Made by a program: the position numbers and the translations under genes. A DNA stretch of 64,000 nt from Pseudanabaena sp. Chao 1811. Lineage in GTDB: Bacteria; Cyanobacteriota; Cyanobacteriia; Pseudanabaenales; Pseudanabaenaceae. Below the pieces are notes generated by a model that was not told where the DNA came from, did no database searches, and was given only the letters and a program-made list of their open reading frames with translations. Every line of letters starts with the position of its first letter. Positions within the stretch are counted from its first letter, which is position 1. Positions 43,746-53,419 of the stretch are shown in pieces. The stretch lies in assembly GCF_027942295.1 (NCBI RefSeq), contig NZ_CP101416.1, positions 4,574,501 to 4,638,500 on the forward strand. The letters are read 5' to 3'.

Positions 43746-43947
43746 TTGAGTAATAATAAATTACTAATTCTTAAAAACAAAAAAATCTGAGACAAGATTA
43801 ATGAGAAGGAATTAAGTTTTAATTCTTTGGGAAACTAAGGCACGGCTATTCAAACATTGGTAGTGATCAAGAGAATGGGATAGTTTCCTTTATTTAGCAC
43901 TACTCAATCATCTAGGAAATCATCAAACTACTAGGCTATTAAAAAAC

Positions 43948-44304
43948 ATGAAAAAGTATCTAGGATTTATTGCAGCCACTTTTCTTTTAGCTGAGGGATT
44001 CGGAATTGGAGCAGCGATCGCAGGCAGCCAATACGGAGCAGTCGCCACTGGGCCAAATGGGGCTTATGGCTGGGCTTATAACTTCGATAGTGAAGAGGGC
44101 GCAAAACAATACGCGCTTTCGGCTTGTGAAGGCAGTTGTACGGAAGTAGTTACTTTTAGTAATGGTTGTGCTGCTGTTGCTAAAGGTGGTGGCTACTTTG
44201 GATGGGCTGCCGCAGCAGACGAAACAACTGCTAAAAATAATGCTCTTGGTTATTGTGGCAATGATAGCTGTGCAATTCAGGTATGGGCTTGCACAGATCA
44301 TTAG
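43948..44304 (+). CDS. Secreted DUF4189 protein, copy 2
   Basis: The 118-residue protein has the same signal peptide as the upstream copy with few changes (MKKYLGFIAATFLLAEGFGIGAAIA). The mature domain is more diverged, about 55% identical by eye: YGAVATGPNGAYGWAYNFDSEEGA, FSNGCAAVAKGGG, SCAIQVWACTDH. The six cysteines are conserved. The two copies arose by tandem duplication. The unequal conservation of signal and mature parts suggests that the mature part changes faster or is under different selection. Confidence 0.85.
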   Translation: MKKYLGFIAATFLLAEGFGIGAAIAGSQYGAVATGPNGAYGWAYNFDSEEGAKQYALSACEGSCTEVVTFSNGCAAVAKGGGYFGWAAAADETTAKNNALGYCGNDSCAIQVWACTDH

Positions 44305-44312
44305 GATTTAAT

Positions 44313-44416
44313 AAAAGCCCTGTTTAGTAAGGCTTTTGCTTCTGATTTTTGAGAGAGGGTTTGCGTAGCAAACCCTCTCTCAAAAACCGTTTTAAATTAT
44401 TCCGAACTCGTATTTT
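44313..44416. repeat. Double-hairpin repeat element, copy 2
   Basis: The 19-bp perfect hairpin 44346-44386 (core GAGAGAGGGTTTGC, loop GTA) matches copy 1 at 14170-14212, and the sequence before it (AAAAGCC then AGTAAGGCTTTTGCTTCTG) matches too. After the hairpin comes TTTTAAATTATTCCGAACTCG, which resembles the tail of copy 3 at 63276-63298. Confidence 0.75.
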
Positions 44417-44431
44417 TCAATGTCAGTTAAA

Positions 44432-44488
44432 CAAATAGCGAAAAATGGTAAGAAGCACCAAGTGCTTCTTACCATTTTTCGCTATTTG
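44432..44488. repeat. Perfect 27-bp hairpin (F6)
   Basis: The arms 44432-44458 and 44462-44488 (CAAATAGCGAAAAATGGTAA... with its complement) enclose CAA. It follows the double-hairpin repeat and precedes a solo IS-end sequence TCGAACTCACGTT at 44521-44533. The gyrB leader starts after this. Confidence 0.7.
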
Positions 44489-44520
44489 CGCTGTGCTTCT
44501 CAATAATGCAAATAGCTATA

Positions 44521-44533
44521 TCGAACTCACGTT
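44521..44533 (+). repeat. Solo copy of the IS982-type terminal repeat
   Basis: TCGAACTCACGTT is identical to the outer 13 bases of the right end of the IS at 26124-26136. No transposase or opposite end is nearby, so it may be the scar or the end of a non-autonomous element. Confidence 0.5.
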
Positions 44534-44732
44534 TTTTTACGCGATTACTGGAGGTACATAAAAACTTATTCTGAGATGGTCTCGACATATCTGTAAGGCT
44601 TTTAAGCTATAATGGCAGAGTGTTTTTGAATCTTTACTCAAAAAACACCTTAAAACACCATCAAGAGCGCTTGTAAAGTTTTTCTTTAAAGCCCCCTTGA
44701 AGACGACATAATTTCTGGAGTTGTTTACCTTC

Positions 44733-47700
44733 ATGCCTGAGATCGTTACAGAAACTTATAATGCCAATCAGATCCAAGTACTAGAAGGTCTAGAAGCAGT
44801 TCGTAAGCGACCTGGGATGTATATCGGTACAACAGGACCAAAAGGATTACATCACCTTGTTTTTGAAGTCGTTGACAACAGCGTTGATGAAGCCCTTGCA
44901 GGACATTGCGATCGCATTTTAGTTGAGCTTTTACCCGATGGCTCCGTACAGGTCTCCGATAATGGACGCGGCATCCCAACCGATACTCATCCGAAAACTG
45001 GAAAATCTGCCCTCGAAACCGTACTCACCGTTCTCCATGCAGGTGGAAAGTTCGGCGATGGTGGTTACAAAGTATCAGGTGGCTTACATGGTGTCGGTAT
45101 TTCTGTAGTTAATGCCCTCTCCGAATGGGTAGAGGTCTCCGTATGGCGACTAGAAAAAGTCTATAAGCAACGATATGAAAGGGGCTTTCCTGTCACAGAA
45201 TTAATCGCTAGCCCAAGCGAAGAAGCTCAACCCCGACGAGGTACACAGGTACGTTTCAAGCCTGATTCGCAAATTTTTACCACCCAAACTGAATTTGAAT
45301 ACGATATTCTCGCGAGCCGACTCAAAGAGCTTGCCTACCTCAATGCTGGCGTAAAAATTGAATTTTGCGATCGCCGAGGTGAAGAACTTCGCACCGATAT
45401 CTATTGTTATGAAGGTGGTATTCGCGAATATGTCGCCTACATGACTCGCGACAAAGAACCTATTCACCCTGACATTATCTATGTAAATGGTGAACGCGAT
45501 AACGTTGTTGTTGAAGTCGCATTGCAATGGTGTATTGATTCCTACAATGACAACGTTCTTGGCTTTGCGAATAACATCCGCACAATTGACGGTGGAACTC
45601 ACTTAGAAGGACTGAAAACCGTTCTTACGCGCACGATGAATGCTACGGCTCGGAGACTCAAAAAGATCAAAGAGGGCGAATCAAATCTCGCTGGGGAAAA
45701 TGTCCGAGAAGGTTTAACGGCAGTAATTTCCGTTAAGGTTACTGATCCAGAATTTGAAGGTCAAACTAAAACTAAGCTAGGTAATACGGAAGTACGCGGT
45801 ATTGTTGATTCCTTCGTTGGTGAAGTTCTCAATGAATATCTAGAGTTCCATCCTGCGGTTGCTACTTCAATTATCGAAAAAGCACTACAAGCTTTTAATG
45901 CGGCTGAAGCTGCCCGTCGCGCCCGTGAACTAGTTCGACGCAAATCTGCTTTGGAGTCTTCCACTTTACCGGGAAAGCTTGCCGACTGTAGTTCTCGCGA
46001 TCCCAAAGAATCCGAAATCTTCATTGTTGAGGGAGACTCCGCAGGCGGCTGTTTTGATGGTGATACCCTCGTTGCCCTAGTAGACGGACGCAATATTAGT
46101 TTCAAGCAATTGGTAGAAGAAGAAAAGGCTGGTAAGCAAAACTTCTGTTACACGATTCGTAACGATGGCACGATTGGAGTTGAGCAGATTATCAATGCCA
46201 GAATTACTAAGCGAAATGCAGAGGTAATTCGTGTCACTTTAGATAATGGTGAGCAGCTAGTTTGTACACCTGATCATCCTTTCATGCTTCGCGATCGCAC
46301 TTACAAAGCCGCCGCCGAACTCGCGGTTGATGATTCATTAATGCCTCTCTATCGCAGGCTGTCTAGTAAAGCTGATAAGAGCATCACCATCGATGGATAT
46401 GAAATGGTATGGAATCCCAAATCCGATGGCTGGTTATTCACGCACGTGATCGCAGATTGGTATAACCGTTATCAAGGTGTTTACCAAGTCGAAGATGGGG
46501 ATCATTGTCATCATGTTGATTTTAATAAACTGAATAATAATCCAACTAATCTCCAACGTTTGCCAAAGTTAGATCATTTGCAATTGCATCAAGTTCACAT
46601 TGCCCAAACCTTACATCGTCCTGAAGTCATCGAAAAATGCCGTCAATTAAAAACTACGGAAGAATTTCGCGATCGCATGAGTCAGAGAATGCAAGAACCT
46701 GCAACTAGAGAAATTCTCTCGCAACAGGCAAAGGCACAGTGGGAAGATGCCGATTACAAAGCCTATATGACTGCGAAGTGGCGTGAATTTTATGAGAGCA
46801 ATCCTGATTATCAAACACAAAATCAGCAGCAGTTAGATCGGTCTCAGCGAGAATATTGGAGTAATCCTGAACATCGTCAGCAGCAATCTACAAGAACAAA
46901 AGAATTTTTTGCCCAAAACCCTGAAGCAAGACAACGCTTATCAGAAATTGCACAGCAACAATGGCAAAATCCTGATCTGATCGATTGGCGACGTGTAAAA
47001 ACTCAAGAGCAATGGACAGATACCTTTAGAGCAAAACGTAAGGCTGCTTTACAACAAACCTATTACCGCAAAACCTTAGCTGCTCTTAAGCAGATTGCAG
47101 TTGAGAATGGTTGTCTTGATTTAGATGCCTATCGTGCTTATCGCATTGATACTCGCGATAAATCTCTACTCAAGTTTGAGACATTTTGCGATCGCTATTT
47201 TGAAGGTAATTCCGAACTTGCAGTTGAGGCAGTTACTAATTACAATCATCGCATTGTCAAGGTTGAGAAACTAAGCGAGCGTATTGATGTTTATGACATC
47301 GAAGTGCCAAATAGCCACAATTTTGCCCTTGCTAGTGGTGTATTTGTACATAACAGTGCTAAGCAAGGACGCGATCGCCATTATCAAGCAATCCTGCCAT
47401 TGCGCGGTAAAGTTCTCAATATCGAGCGAGCCGATGATAGCAAGATCTATAAAAACAATGAAATCCAAGCCTTAATTACAGGCTGTGGTCTTGGTATTAA
47501 AGGTGAAGACTTTAACGAAGCCCAACTTCGCTATCACAAAATTATCTTGCTGGCTGATGCGGATGTGGATGGAGCGCACATTCGGACATTGCTCTTGACC
47601 TTCTTCTATCGCTATCAAAGAGAACTACTCGATCGCGGCTTTATCTATATCGGTTGTCCTCCACTCTATAAGGTGGAGCGCGGTAAAAACCATACCTATT

Positions 47701-47978
47701 GCTATACCGATCGCGATTTGCAGGAGCTAATAGCTTCTTTCCCTCCTAATGCCAACTACAGCATTCAGCGCTTCAAAGGTTTAGGTGAAATGATGCCGCA
47801 ACAGCTATGGGAAACGACCATGAACCCTGCCACGCGATCGCTGAAACGTCTCACCATTGAAGATGCTGCGGAAGCTGATCGGATCTTCACAATCTTAATG
47901 GGTGATAAAGTTGCCCCACGCCGCGAATTTATTGAGACCTATGGCTCAAAATTAGGACTTGCAGATCTAGATATCTAA
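44733..47978 (+). CDS. gyrB: DNA gyrase subunit B with in-frame intein
   Basis: GyrB is the ATPase subunit of gyrase. ATG 44733 (MPEIVTETYNANQIQVLEG...) is chosen; GGAG at 44717-44720 is 12 bases upstream. The precursor is 1081 residues; removing the 435-residue intein leaves 646, the normal GyrB size. N-terminal GHKL motifs are VDNSVDEALAG, DNGRGIP and GGLHGVGISVVNAL. The Toprim part has EGDSAGG before the intein and SAKQGRDRHYQAILPLRGK after it, then DADVDGAHIRTLLLTFF. The intein interrupts the catalytic EGDSAGG|SAKQ loop, so the enzyme is inactive until splicing. Two hairpins follow at 47977-48045. Confidence 0.97.
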   Translation: MPEIVTETYNANQIQVLEGLEAVRKRPGMYIGTTGPKGLHHLVFEVVDNSVDEALAGHCDRILVELLPDGSVQVSDNGRGIPTDTHPKTGKSALETVLTVLHAGGKFGDGGYKVSGGLHGVGISVVNALSEWVEVSVWRLEKVYKQRYERGFPVTELIASPSEEAQPRRGTQVRFKPDSQIFTTQTEFEYDILASRLKELAYLNAGVKIEFCDRRGEELRTDIYCYEGGIREYVAYMTRDKEPIHPDIIYVNGERDNVVVEVALQWCIDSYNDNVLGFANNIRTIDGGTHLEGLKTVLTRTMNATARRLKKIKEGESNLAGENVREGLTAVISVKVTDPEFEGQTKTKLGNTEVRGIVDSFVGEVLNEYLEFHPAVATSIIEKALQAFNAAEAARRARELVRRKSALESSTLPGKLADCSSRDPKESEIFIVEGDSAGGCFDGDTLVALVDGRNISFKQLVEEEKAGKQNFCYTIRNDGTIGVEQIINARITKRNAEVIRVTLDNGEQLVCTPDHPFMLRDRTYKAAAELAVDDSLMPLYRRLSSKADKSITIDGYEMVWNPKSDGWLFTHVIADWYNRYQGVYQVEDGDHCHHVDFNKLNNNPTNLQRLPKLDHLQLHQVHIAQTLHRPEVIEKCRQLKTTEEFRDRMSQRMQEPATREILSQQAKAQWEDADYKAYMTAKWREFYESNPDYQTQNQQQLDRSQREYWSNPEHRQQQSTRTKEFFAQNPEARQRLSEIAQQQWQNPDLIDWRRVKTQEQWTDTFRAKRKAALQQTYYRKTLAALKQIAVENGCLDLDAYRAYRIDTRDKSLLKFETFCDRYFEGNSELAVEAVTNYNHRIVKVEKLSERIDVYDIEVPNSHNFALASGVFVHNSAKQGRDRHYQAILPLRGKVLNIERADDSKIYKNNEIQALITGCGLGIKGEDFNEAQLRYHKIILLADADVDGAHIRTLLLTFFYRYQRELLDRGFIYIGCPPLYKVERGKNHTYCYTDRDLQELIASFPPNANYSIQRFKGLGEMMPQQLWETTMNPATRSLKRLTIEDAAEADRIFTILMGDKVAPRREFIETYGSKLGLADLDI
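46050..47354 (+). other. GyrB intein with HNH homing endonuclease
   Basis: The intein starts at Cys (codon 46050) in CFDGDTLVALVDG and ends with VFVHN (last codon 47352-47354); the extein residue after it is Ser. Block B is CTPDHPFMLRDRTY (TxxH), and block F/G is IDVYDIEVPNSHNFALASGVFVHN (in two parts: IDVYDIEVPNSHNFALASG and VFVHN). The middle carries an HNH nuclease: HCHHVDFNKLNNNPTNLQRL. The length of 435 residues and the insertion site match, from memory, the GyrB intein of Synechocystis. All splice residues are present, so it should splice, and the nuclease looks complete. Confidence 0.93.
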
Positions 47979-48045
47979 AAGAAGAAAGGCAGCAATGCTG
48001 CCTTTCTTCTTTTAGAAAGCACCACACAAAGTGTGGTGCTTTTTT
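47977..48045. terminator. Two hairpins between gyrB and sufD
   Basis: The first (47977-48013) has 17-bp arms AAAAGAAGAAAGGCAGC with complement. The second (48016-48045) has AAAGCACCACAC with complement and a T run. They lie between convergent gyrB and sufD and may terminate both. Confidence 0.75.
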
Positions 48046-48046
48046 G

Positions 48047-49447
48047 TTAGGATTTCGTTTTTTCTAAAACAAAGCTACTAAGCGATCGCTGGATTGAGAC
48101 GATAGGAATCTCAGAAATCGCTTCCGTTGCAAAGGCATAGGTCAGCAGTTTTGCCGCACTCTCGGCATCGATCGCCCGACTTTGGAGATAGAAGATTTCT
48201 TCAGCATCCAATTGGCTAACCGTTGCACCGTGAGCGCATTTGACATTATCCGCAAAAATTTCTAACTGCGGTTTAGTATCTACTCGCGCCTTGCCCGATA
48301 GTAACAGATTACGACTTAGCTGTGCAGAATCAGTCTGCTGGGCTAACTTCGCGACTTGAATCTTGCCATTAAAGACCGCATGGGAACGCCCATCGGCAAT
48401 ACATTTATGCAGTTGCTTGCTCGATCCATGCGGATAGTTGTGAGAGATTACCGAATGGGTATCAGCAAGCTGTTCTCCATCAATAAAAGCTAAACCTGTG
48501 AGCGAAGTTTCCGTTTGTTCCGCCATTTGATGCACAATCAAATTTTGACGAGAAATCTTTGCTCCAAAGCTAATCGCTTGGTTCTTATAGACACTATTGC
48601 GAGCTTGAGCGATCGCAGTAGTGTTGATATGAATCGCTTCATCGCCTTGTCTTTGCACCTTTGTATGATTGACCTGAGCGCCTTCCGCTAGCCAAACTTC
48701 CGTCACCGCATTAGTGAAATAGAGGTGATTATTTTCACCCACAAAGGTTTGCACAAAGGTCAATTGGCTATGGCTTTCCGCAATGATCAAACAACGAGGC
48801 TGGGTGATTAAAGTTGCTTCACCTGATTGGGGAGCAGAGATAAAGAGCAATTGCACAGGATTCTCTACCACCAAATTTTTCGGTGCGAGAATGATTGCTA
48901 CATCTTCCATGCAAGCGGTATTGAGACTCGCAAAAAAATCATTAGCATCGGGATGCTGGGCGAGATGCGATCGCAACTTTGGCAAAATGCGATCGCCTAG
49001 AGATTCTAATGTCCCGATGACCAAGCCTTCCGTTACATCGCTAGTATCGGATAAGTCCTTACGATACTTTCCATTCACAAATACCAGACAATTACCTAAA
49101 GATTCTGGCGCGATATTATTGGCGATTAAGGCTTCAAGATTAGCACTACGGGAAGTGATCGCTGGTTGATTGGCAAAAGTCAAACTCCCCAAAGCGGAAA
49201 CATCGGTATATTTCCATTCTTCATCTTTAGTGGTGGGGAAAGATAGGCTTGCTAAGCGATCGCTAGCCAACTGCCGCAGGTTGCCCACAAAATCGCTGGT
49301 ATCTTGATCGGGAGTGGCAACATCAGAGCGTAAACCCACAACCTGAGCGACAAACTGCTCACTATTGACAGCCAGTTTACTGCGCGTACTTAACGCACCC
49401 TTAAATTCCGCTTGATCTTCCAATTGTCCAGAAACTTGAATAGCCAT
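48047..49447 (-). CDS. sufD: Fe-S cluster assembly protein SufD
   Basis: SufD is the partner of SufB in the SufBC2D scaffold that assembles iron-sulfur clusters. The 466-residue protein has the SufB/SufD beta-helix core with LNTACMEDVAIILAPKNLVVENPVQLLFIS in the middle (LAPKNLVVENPVQL) and the C-terminal block AHGATVSQLDAEEIFYLQSRAID, which is conserved in SufD (H-G-A-T). Its ATG overlaps the stop of sufC by one base, so the two are translationally coupled. It is the last gene of the minus-strand unit. A sufS gene, which usually follows in cyanobacteria, is not present. Confidence 0.92.
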   Translation of the reverse strand: MAIQVSGQLEDQAEFKGALSTRSKLAVNSEQFVAQVVGLRSDVATPDQDTSDFVGNLRQLASDRLASLSFPTTKDEEWKYTDVSALGSLTFANQPAITSRSANLEALIANNIAPESLGNCLVFVNGKYRKDLSDTSDVTEGLVIGTLESLGDRILPKLRSHLAQHPDANDFFASLNTACMEDVAIILAPKNLVVENPVQLLFISAPQSGEATLITQPRCLIIAESHSQLTFVQTFVGENNHLYFTNAVTEVWLAEGAQVNHTKVQRQGDEAIHINTTAIAQARNSVYKNQAISFGAKISRQNLIVHQMAEQTETSLTGLAFIDGEQLADTHSVISHNYPHGSSKQLHKCIADGRSHAVFNGKIQVAKLAQQTDSAQLSRNLLLSGKARVDTKPQLEIFADNVKCAHGATVSQLDAEEIFYLQSRAIDAESAAKLLTYAFATEAISEIPIVSIQRSLSSFVLEKTKS

Positions 49448-50229
49448 TATGCCAACACCGCCTCTTCTTCTTTGAGCCAGTCATAGCCTTTCTCTTCTAG
49501 CTCTAGCGCCAAGTCCTTACCACCCGTGAGAATGATCTTGCCATTTTCCATCACATGAATGAAGTCAGGAATAATGTAATTGAGCAAGCGCTGATAGTGG
49601 GTAATTACGAGAGAAGAATTATGAGGTGTGGAGAGCTTATTCACACCACCCGCCACAATCCGCAAAGCATCAATATCTAACCCTGAATCCGTTTCATCTA
49701 AAATTGCTAAAGTCGGATCAAGAATTGCCATTTGCAAGATTTCATTGCGCTTCTTTTCACCACCTGAAAATCCTTCATTGACGCTACGGCTCAAGAATGA
49801 TGGATTCATTTCCACAATCTCTAACTTTTCTTGAATGAAGTCATCAAAATCAATAATATCTAACTCTTCTAACCCCTTATGCTTTCGCAAATTGTTATAG
49901 GACAATCTTAAGAAATCAGAATTTGTCACCCCTGGGATTTCCAGTGGATATTGAAAAGCTAAAAATATGCCTTCTCTAGATCTAATTTCGGGTTCTAAAT
50001 CTAAGAGATTTTTGCCCTTATACCAAATCTCGCCACCTGTGACGGTATAGGCAGGATGTCCCGCTAATACTTTGGAGAAAGTGCTTTTACCAGAGCCATT
50101 AGGTCCCATAATCGCATGGACTTCACCAGACTTAATTTCGAGATTTAGTCCTTTAAGAATCTGGACTCCATCCACTTCCGCAGTCAAATCCTTGACCGAT
50201 AAAATTACTTCACTATTTTCAACAATCAT
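49447..50229 (-). CDS. sufC: Fe-S cluster assembly ATPase SufC
   Basis: SufC is the ABC-type ATPase of the SufBCD complex. The Walker A motif is GPNGSGKST at 42-50. The Q-loop is [20 protein letters not shown], the ABC signature [14 protein letters not shown], and the Walker [21 protein letters not shown], all characteristic of SufC. Length is 260 residues. It is upstream of sufD with a one-base overlap. Unlike the usual sufBCD order, sufB is not directly upstream: a plus-strand sugar dehydrogenase gene lies between them. Confidence 0.95.
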   Translation of the reverse strand: MIVENSEVILSVKDLTAEVDGVQILKGLNLEIKSGEVHAIMGPNGSGKSTFSKVLAGHPAYTVTGGEIWYKGKNLLDLEPEIRSREGIFLAFQYPLEIPGVTNSDFLRLSYNNLRKHKGLEELDIIDFDDFIQEKLEIVEMNPSFLSRSVNEGFSGGEKKRNEILQMAILDPTLAILDETDSGLDIDALRIVAGGVNKLSTPHNSSLVITHYQRLLNYIIPDFIHVMENGKIILTGGKDLALELEEKGYDWLKEEEAVLA

Positions 50230-50266
50230 CTATGTTTCTCTTAACAGCTACTTAATATTGTATAGC

Positions 50267-50360
50267 GTTTTGGAAATGCGTGCGTACTCATTTCCAAAAC
50301 AAAAAAACAATCAGAGTAAGGGTTTGCGCTTTTCATTTTGCCCTAGGCAAAATGAAAAGC
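50267..50360. repeat. Two hairpins in the divergent region between sufC and the sugar dehydrogenase
   Basis: GTTTTGGAAATG at 50267-50278 pairs with CATTTCCAAAAC at 50289-50300. GCTTTTCATTTTGCC at 50328-50342 pairs with GGCAAAATGAAAAGC at 50346-50360. Both lie upstream of two divergent genes and so cannot be simple terminators. Confidence 0.6.
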
Positions 50361-50409
50361 ACTATAATCATGTAGTGAACAGATATTGGCATGAGAAGGT
50401 CGAAAAACT

Positions 50410-51657
50410 ATGAATTACCAGACAAAAGCGATTCAGACTTTACGTCATCCGTTGAGCCTCGTCATTAGCGCGATCGCTTTGCTCACAGGAAGTTGCACTG
50501 TCCCAGAACCTAAGCTGAATGAACCGATCGCGGCTCAACCAACCACATCAGCGATTGCCACTAATAATGCTACTAATAAAGCAATTGATAAAAAACCTAC
50601 TCCGACTGGTTTCAAAAAAGTCACCGTAGTCAAAGATTTAGAAAGACCTTGGGGAATGGCTTGGTTGCCTGATGGCGCGATTCTGATTACTGAACGGGTT
50701 GGTCGAGTCAAAATTTTACGCAATGGATTACTAGAGGAAATTGTGATCGCGAATATCCCGAACCTATTTGTATCTGGACAAGCAGGTTTGATGGATATCT
50801 CGTTACATCCAGACTTTGAGCAAAATAACTGGGTTTATCTTACTTATTCTTCTGGAGATTTCCAATCTAACCACACTAGTATTTTACGAGCCAAGTTTGA
50901 TGGAAAAGCTCTGGTGGAGCCGAAAGTGATTTTTGAGGTCAAACCATCCAAGTCTGGCAATCAGCATTTTGGTTCGCGCATCGTTTGGCGACCTGATCAA
51001 ACCATGCTGGTGGCGATCGGTGATGGGGGGAATCCACCATTAGAGTTAAATGGTGAACTAATTCGCAAGCAAGCCCAAAAGCTAGATAGTCAACTTGGCA
51101 AAGTCCTTCGACTTAAAGATGATGGTTCCATTCCGTCTGACAATCCATTTGCAAAAAACACTAATGCTAATCCTGCAATTTGGAGCTACGGACATCGTAA
51201 TATTCAAGGCTTGTTTGCCGATCCCTTATCGCAGCAAGTATGGTCAACAGAGCATGGTGCAAGGGGTGGGGATGAATTAAATCTCATCGAAGCTGGCAAA
51301 AACTACGGCTGGCCAGTTGTCAGCTTTAGTCAAGAATATATCGGTGGACAGATTTCCACCGAAACATCTCGTCCTGATATGGTCGATCCCCAATTGGTAT
51401 GGACTCCTGCGATCGCACCATCTGGATTGATGGTATATCGTGGCGATCGCTTTCCAGAGTGGAAAGGCAATCTCTTTGCAGGAGGCTTGGTATCGAAAGA
51501 TGTTATTCGCATCAAAATAGAGGCAAATAAAACAGCCATTCAAGAGACTATACCCATTGGGCAAAGGGTGCGTGATGTGCGGCAAGGAAAAGATGGATTT
51601 ATTTATATTCTCACCGATGAACAAGCGGGACAACTAATCCGACTGGAGCCAATGTAA
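50410..51657 (+). CDS. PQQ-dependent aldose sugar dehydrogenase family lipoprotein
   Basis: The 415-residue protein has an N-terminal signal with a lipobox-like LTGSC (Cys 29), so it may be a lipoprotein. The body is a six-bladed beta-propeller of the glucose/sorbosone dehydrogenase family: PWGMAWLPDGAILITERVGRVKI, GLMDISLHPDFEQNNWVYLTYS, NQHFGSRIVW, GDGGNPP and the block RNIQGLFADPLSQQVWSTEHGARGGDELN, whose motifs support PQQ or calcium binding. Many cyanobacteria lack PQQ synthesis, so the cofactor is not certain. It sits inside the suf locus on the opposite strand, which is unusual. Confidence 0.88.
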   Translation: MNYQTKAIQTLRHPLSLVISAIALLTGSCTVPEPKLNEPIAAQPTTSAIATNNATNKAIDKKPTPTGFKKVTVVKDLERPWGMAWLPDGAILITERVGRVKILRNGLLEEIVIANIPNLFVSGQAGLMDISLHPDFEQNNWVYLTYSSGDFQSNHTSILRAKFDGKALVEPKVIFEVKPSKSGNQHFGSRIVWRPDQTMLVAIGDGGNPPLELNGELIRKQAQKLDSQLGKVLRLKDDGSIPSDNPFAKNTNANPAIWSYGHRNIQGLFADPLSQQVWSTEHGARGGDELNLIEAGKNYGWPVVSFSQEYIGGQISTETSRPDMVDPQLVWTPAIAPSGLMVYRGDRFPEWKGNLFAGGLVSKDVIRIKIEANKTAIQETIPIGQRVRDVRQGKDGFIYILTDEQAGQLIRLEPM

Positions 51658-51689
51658 GGAATACAGCGCTTTGCGCTGAATTATAACCC

Positions 51690-51738
51690 AGAGAAATTTT
51701 TGAAAGCGCGGCTCCGCCGCGCTTTCAAAAATTTCTCT
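51690..51738. terminator. Perfect 23-bp hairpin between sugar dehydrogenase and sufB
   Basis: The arms 51690-51712 and 51716-51738 (AGAGAAATTTTTGAAAGCGC... with its complement) enclose TCC. It lies between convergent stops and can terminate transcripts from both sides. Confidence 0.75.
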
Positions 51739-51800
51739 TTACTACTTGAATCCTCAACAGGCTGTATATTTTTAAGGTTGAAAGGTGAATGGCGATCGCT

Positions 51801-53237
51801 CTATCCAACACTATTCTCTAACTTCAAAGCCAAAAGCTTATCTGCTTCCACTGCAAACTCCATCGGCAAAGCGTTAAATACTTCCTTACAGAAGCCGCTA
51901 ATAATCATGGAGACGGCATCTTCTACCGCGATACCGCGTTGTTGGAAATAGAAGAGTTGTTCTTCACCAATCTTGGAAGTAGATGCTTCATGCTCGACTC
52001 TGGCGGTATTATTTTGGACTTGGATATAGGGGAAAGTATTCGCCTGTGAGCAATCACCGATCAGCATCGAGTCACATTGAGAATAATTTCTTGCGCCTTC
52101 TGCTTTTGGTGAAATCTTCACTAAGCCACGATAGCTATTTTGGGAGCCACCTGCGGAAATACCCTTAGAAACGATTTTGCTGCGGGTGTTTTTGCCGATA
52201 TGTACCATTTTGGAGCCAGTATCAGCTTGTTGCTTATTATTGGTAAGCGCAACCGAGTAAAACTCTCCAACGGAATTTTCGCCGACTAAGACACAGCTAG
52301 GATATTTCCAAGTGATTGCCGAGCCTGTTTCTACCTGCGTCCAAGAGATTTTGGAATTCTTGCCTTGGCACAAGCCACGCTTGGTCACGAAGTTATAGAT
52401 TCCACCCTTGCCATTTTTATCGCCAGCGTACCAGTTCTGCACGGTGGAATATTTGATTTCGGCATCATCTAGGGCGACTAATTCCACAACTGCGGCGTGC
52501 AGTTGATTGGTATCAAACATTGGCGCAGTACAGCCTTCGAGATAGCTCACATAGCTACCTTCTTCGGCAACGATGAGGGTACGCTCGAACTGACCAGAAT
52601 CGCCATTATTAATGCGGAAATAGGTGGACAAGTCCATGGGGCATTTCACACCTTTGGGGATGTAGACGAAGGAACCATCGCTAAATACGGCGGCGTTCAG
52701 TGCCGAGAAGTAGTTATCAGCGATCGGGACAACGCTTCCTAAATATTTTTTGATTAGTTCGGGGTATTCATGCATCGCTTCCGAGATCGAGCAGAAAATT
52801 ACACCGACTTTGGCTAAATCTTTTTTAAAGGTAGTTGCGACGGAAACGCTGTCAAAGATTGCGTCAACGGCAACATTGGCGAGGCGCTTTTGCTCTGATA
52901 GGGAAATACCTAATTTCTCAAAGGTATCGAGCAATTCGGGATCGACTTCATCGAGACTTGCCTTTTTCTTGGACTGCTTTGGTGCGGAATAGTAAACGAT
53001 ATCTTGGTAATCGATCGCAGGATAATCCACATGCGCCCAAGTCGGTTCTTGCATCTTTAACCATTGGCGATACGCTTTGAGGCGAAATTCCAGCATATAT
53101 TCTGGCTCATTTTTCTTAGCCGAAATCATGCGGACGACATCTTCGCTAAGCCCGCGAGGAATCGTATCCGACTCAATAGACGTAACAAATCCGTATTTGT
53201 ATGGTTGGTTGACAAGTGCTTGAACCGTTGCAGTCAT
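51801..53237 (-). CDS. sufB: Fe-S cluster assembly scaffold SufB
   Basis: SufB is the central scaffold on which sulfur and iron are assembled in SufBC2D. The 478-residue protein is normal in size. Conserved blocks include [28 protein letters not shown] (start), [68 protein letters not shown] (in part: [12 protein letters not shown] and VQNWYAGD) and the C-terminal [22 protein letters not shown]. The Cys in YLEGCTAP corresponds to the conserved position in this block. It is divergent from sufR, with SufR operators between them. Confidence 0.96.
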   Translation of the reverse strand: MTATVQALVNQPYKYGFVTSIESDTIPRGLSEDVVRMISAKKNEPEYMLEFRLKAYRQWLKMQEPTWAHVDYPAIDYQDIVYYSAPKQSKKKASLDEVDPELLDTFEKLGISLSEQKRLANVAVDAIFDSVSVATTFKKDLAKVGVIFCSISEAMHEYPELIKKYLGSVVPIADNYFSALNAAVFSDGSFVYIPKGVKCPMDLSTYFRINNGDSGQFERTLIVAEEGSYVSYLEGCTAPMFDTNQLHAAVVELVALDDAEIKYSTVQNWYAGDKNGKGGIYNFVTKRGLCQGKNSKISWTQVETGSAITWKYPSCVLVGENSVGEFYSVALTNNKQQADTGSKMVHIGKNTRSKIVSKGISAGGSQNSYRGLVKISPKAEGARNYSQCDSMLIGDCSQANTFPYIQVQNNTARVEHEASTSKIGEEQLFYFQQRGIAVEDAVSMIISGFCKEVFNALPMEFAVEADKLLALKLENSVG

Positions 53238-53303
53238 GTCAGTTAAGGCTCCTGATAGTTAATGTGTAATTTTAGTGCGTTGCATAAAATTACGGGATTA
53301 AAA

Positions 53304-53356
53304 CAACTTGCTTGTTTCTTTACTCATTGTACGGTACATTAGCAACATACAAGTTG
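53304..53356. promoter_or_regulatory. SufR operators between sufB and sufR
   Basis: CAACATACAAGTTG (53343-53356) is a perfect CAAC-N6-GTTG inverted repeat, the SufR site known from Synechocystis. CAACTTGCTTGTTT (53304-53317) is a second copy with one mismatch. On the minus strand TACAAT (53326-53331) between them could be the -10 box of sufB, so SufR binding would cover the promoter. Confidence 0.75.
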
Positions 53357-53419
53357 TCAAAGTCAATTTTTTTATAACTTTACAACTTCAACACATAACT
53401 ATGGTCATTAGCTTCAGTC

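Noticed and set aside
45201-45602. A 133-codon minus-strand frame inside gyrB
   Set aside because: It is antisense to the conserved gyrB frame and shows no coding features of its own.
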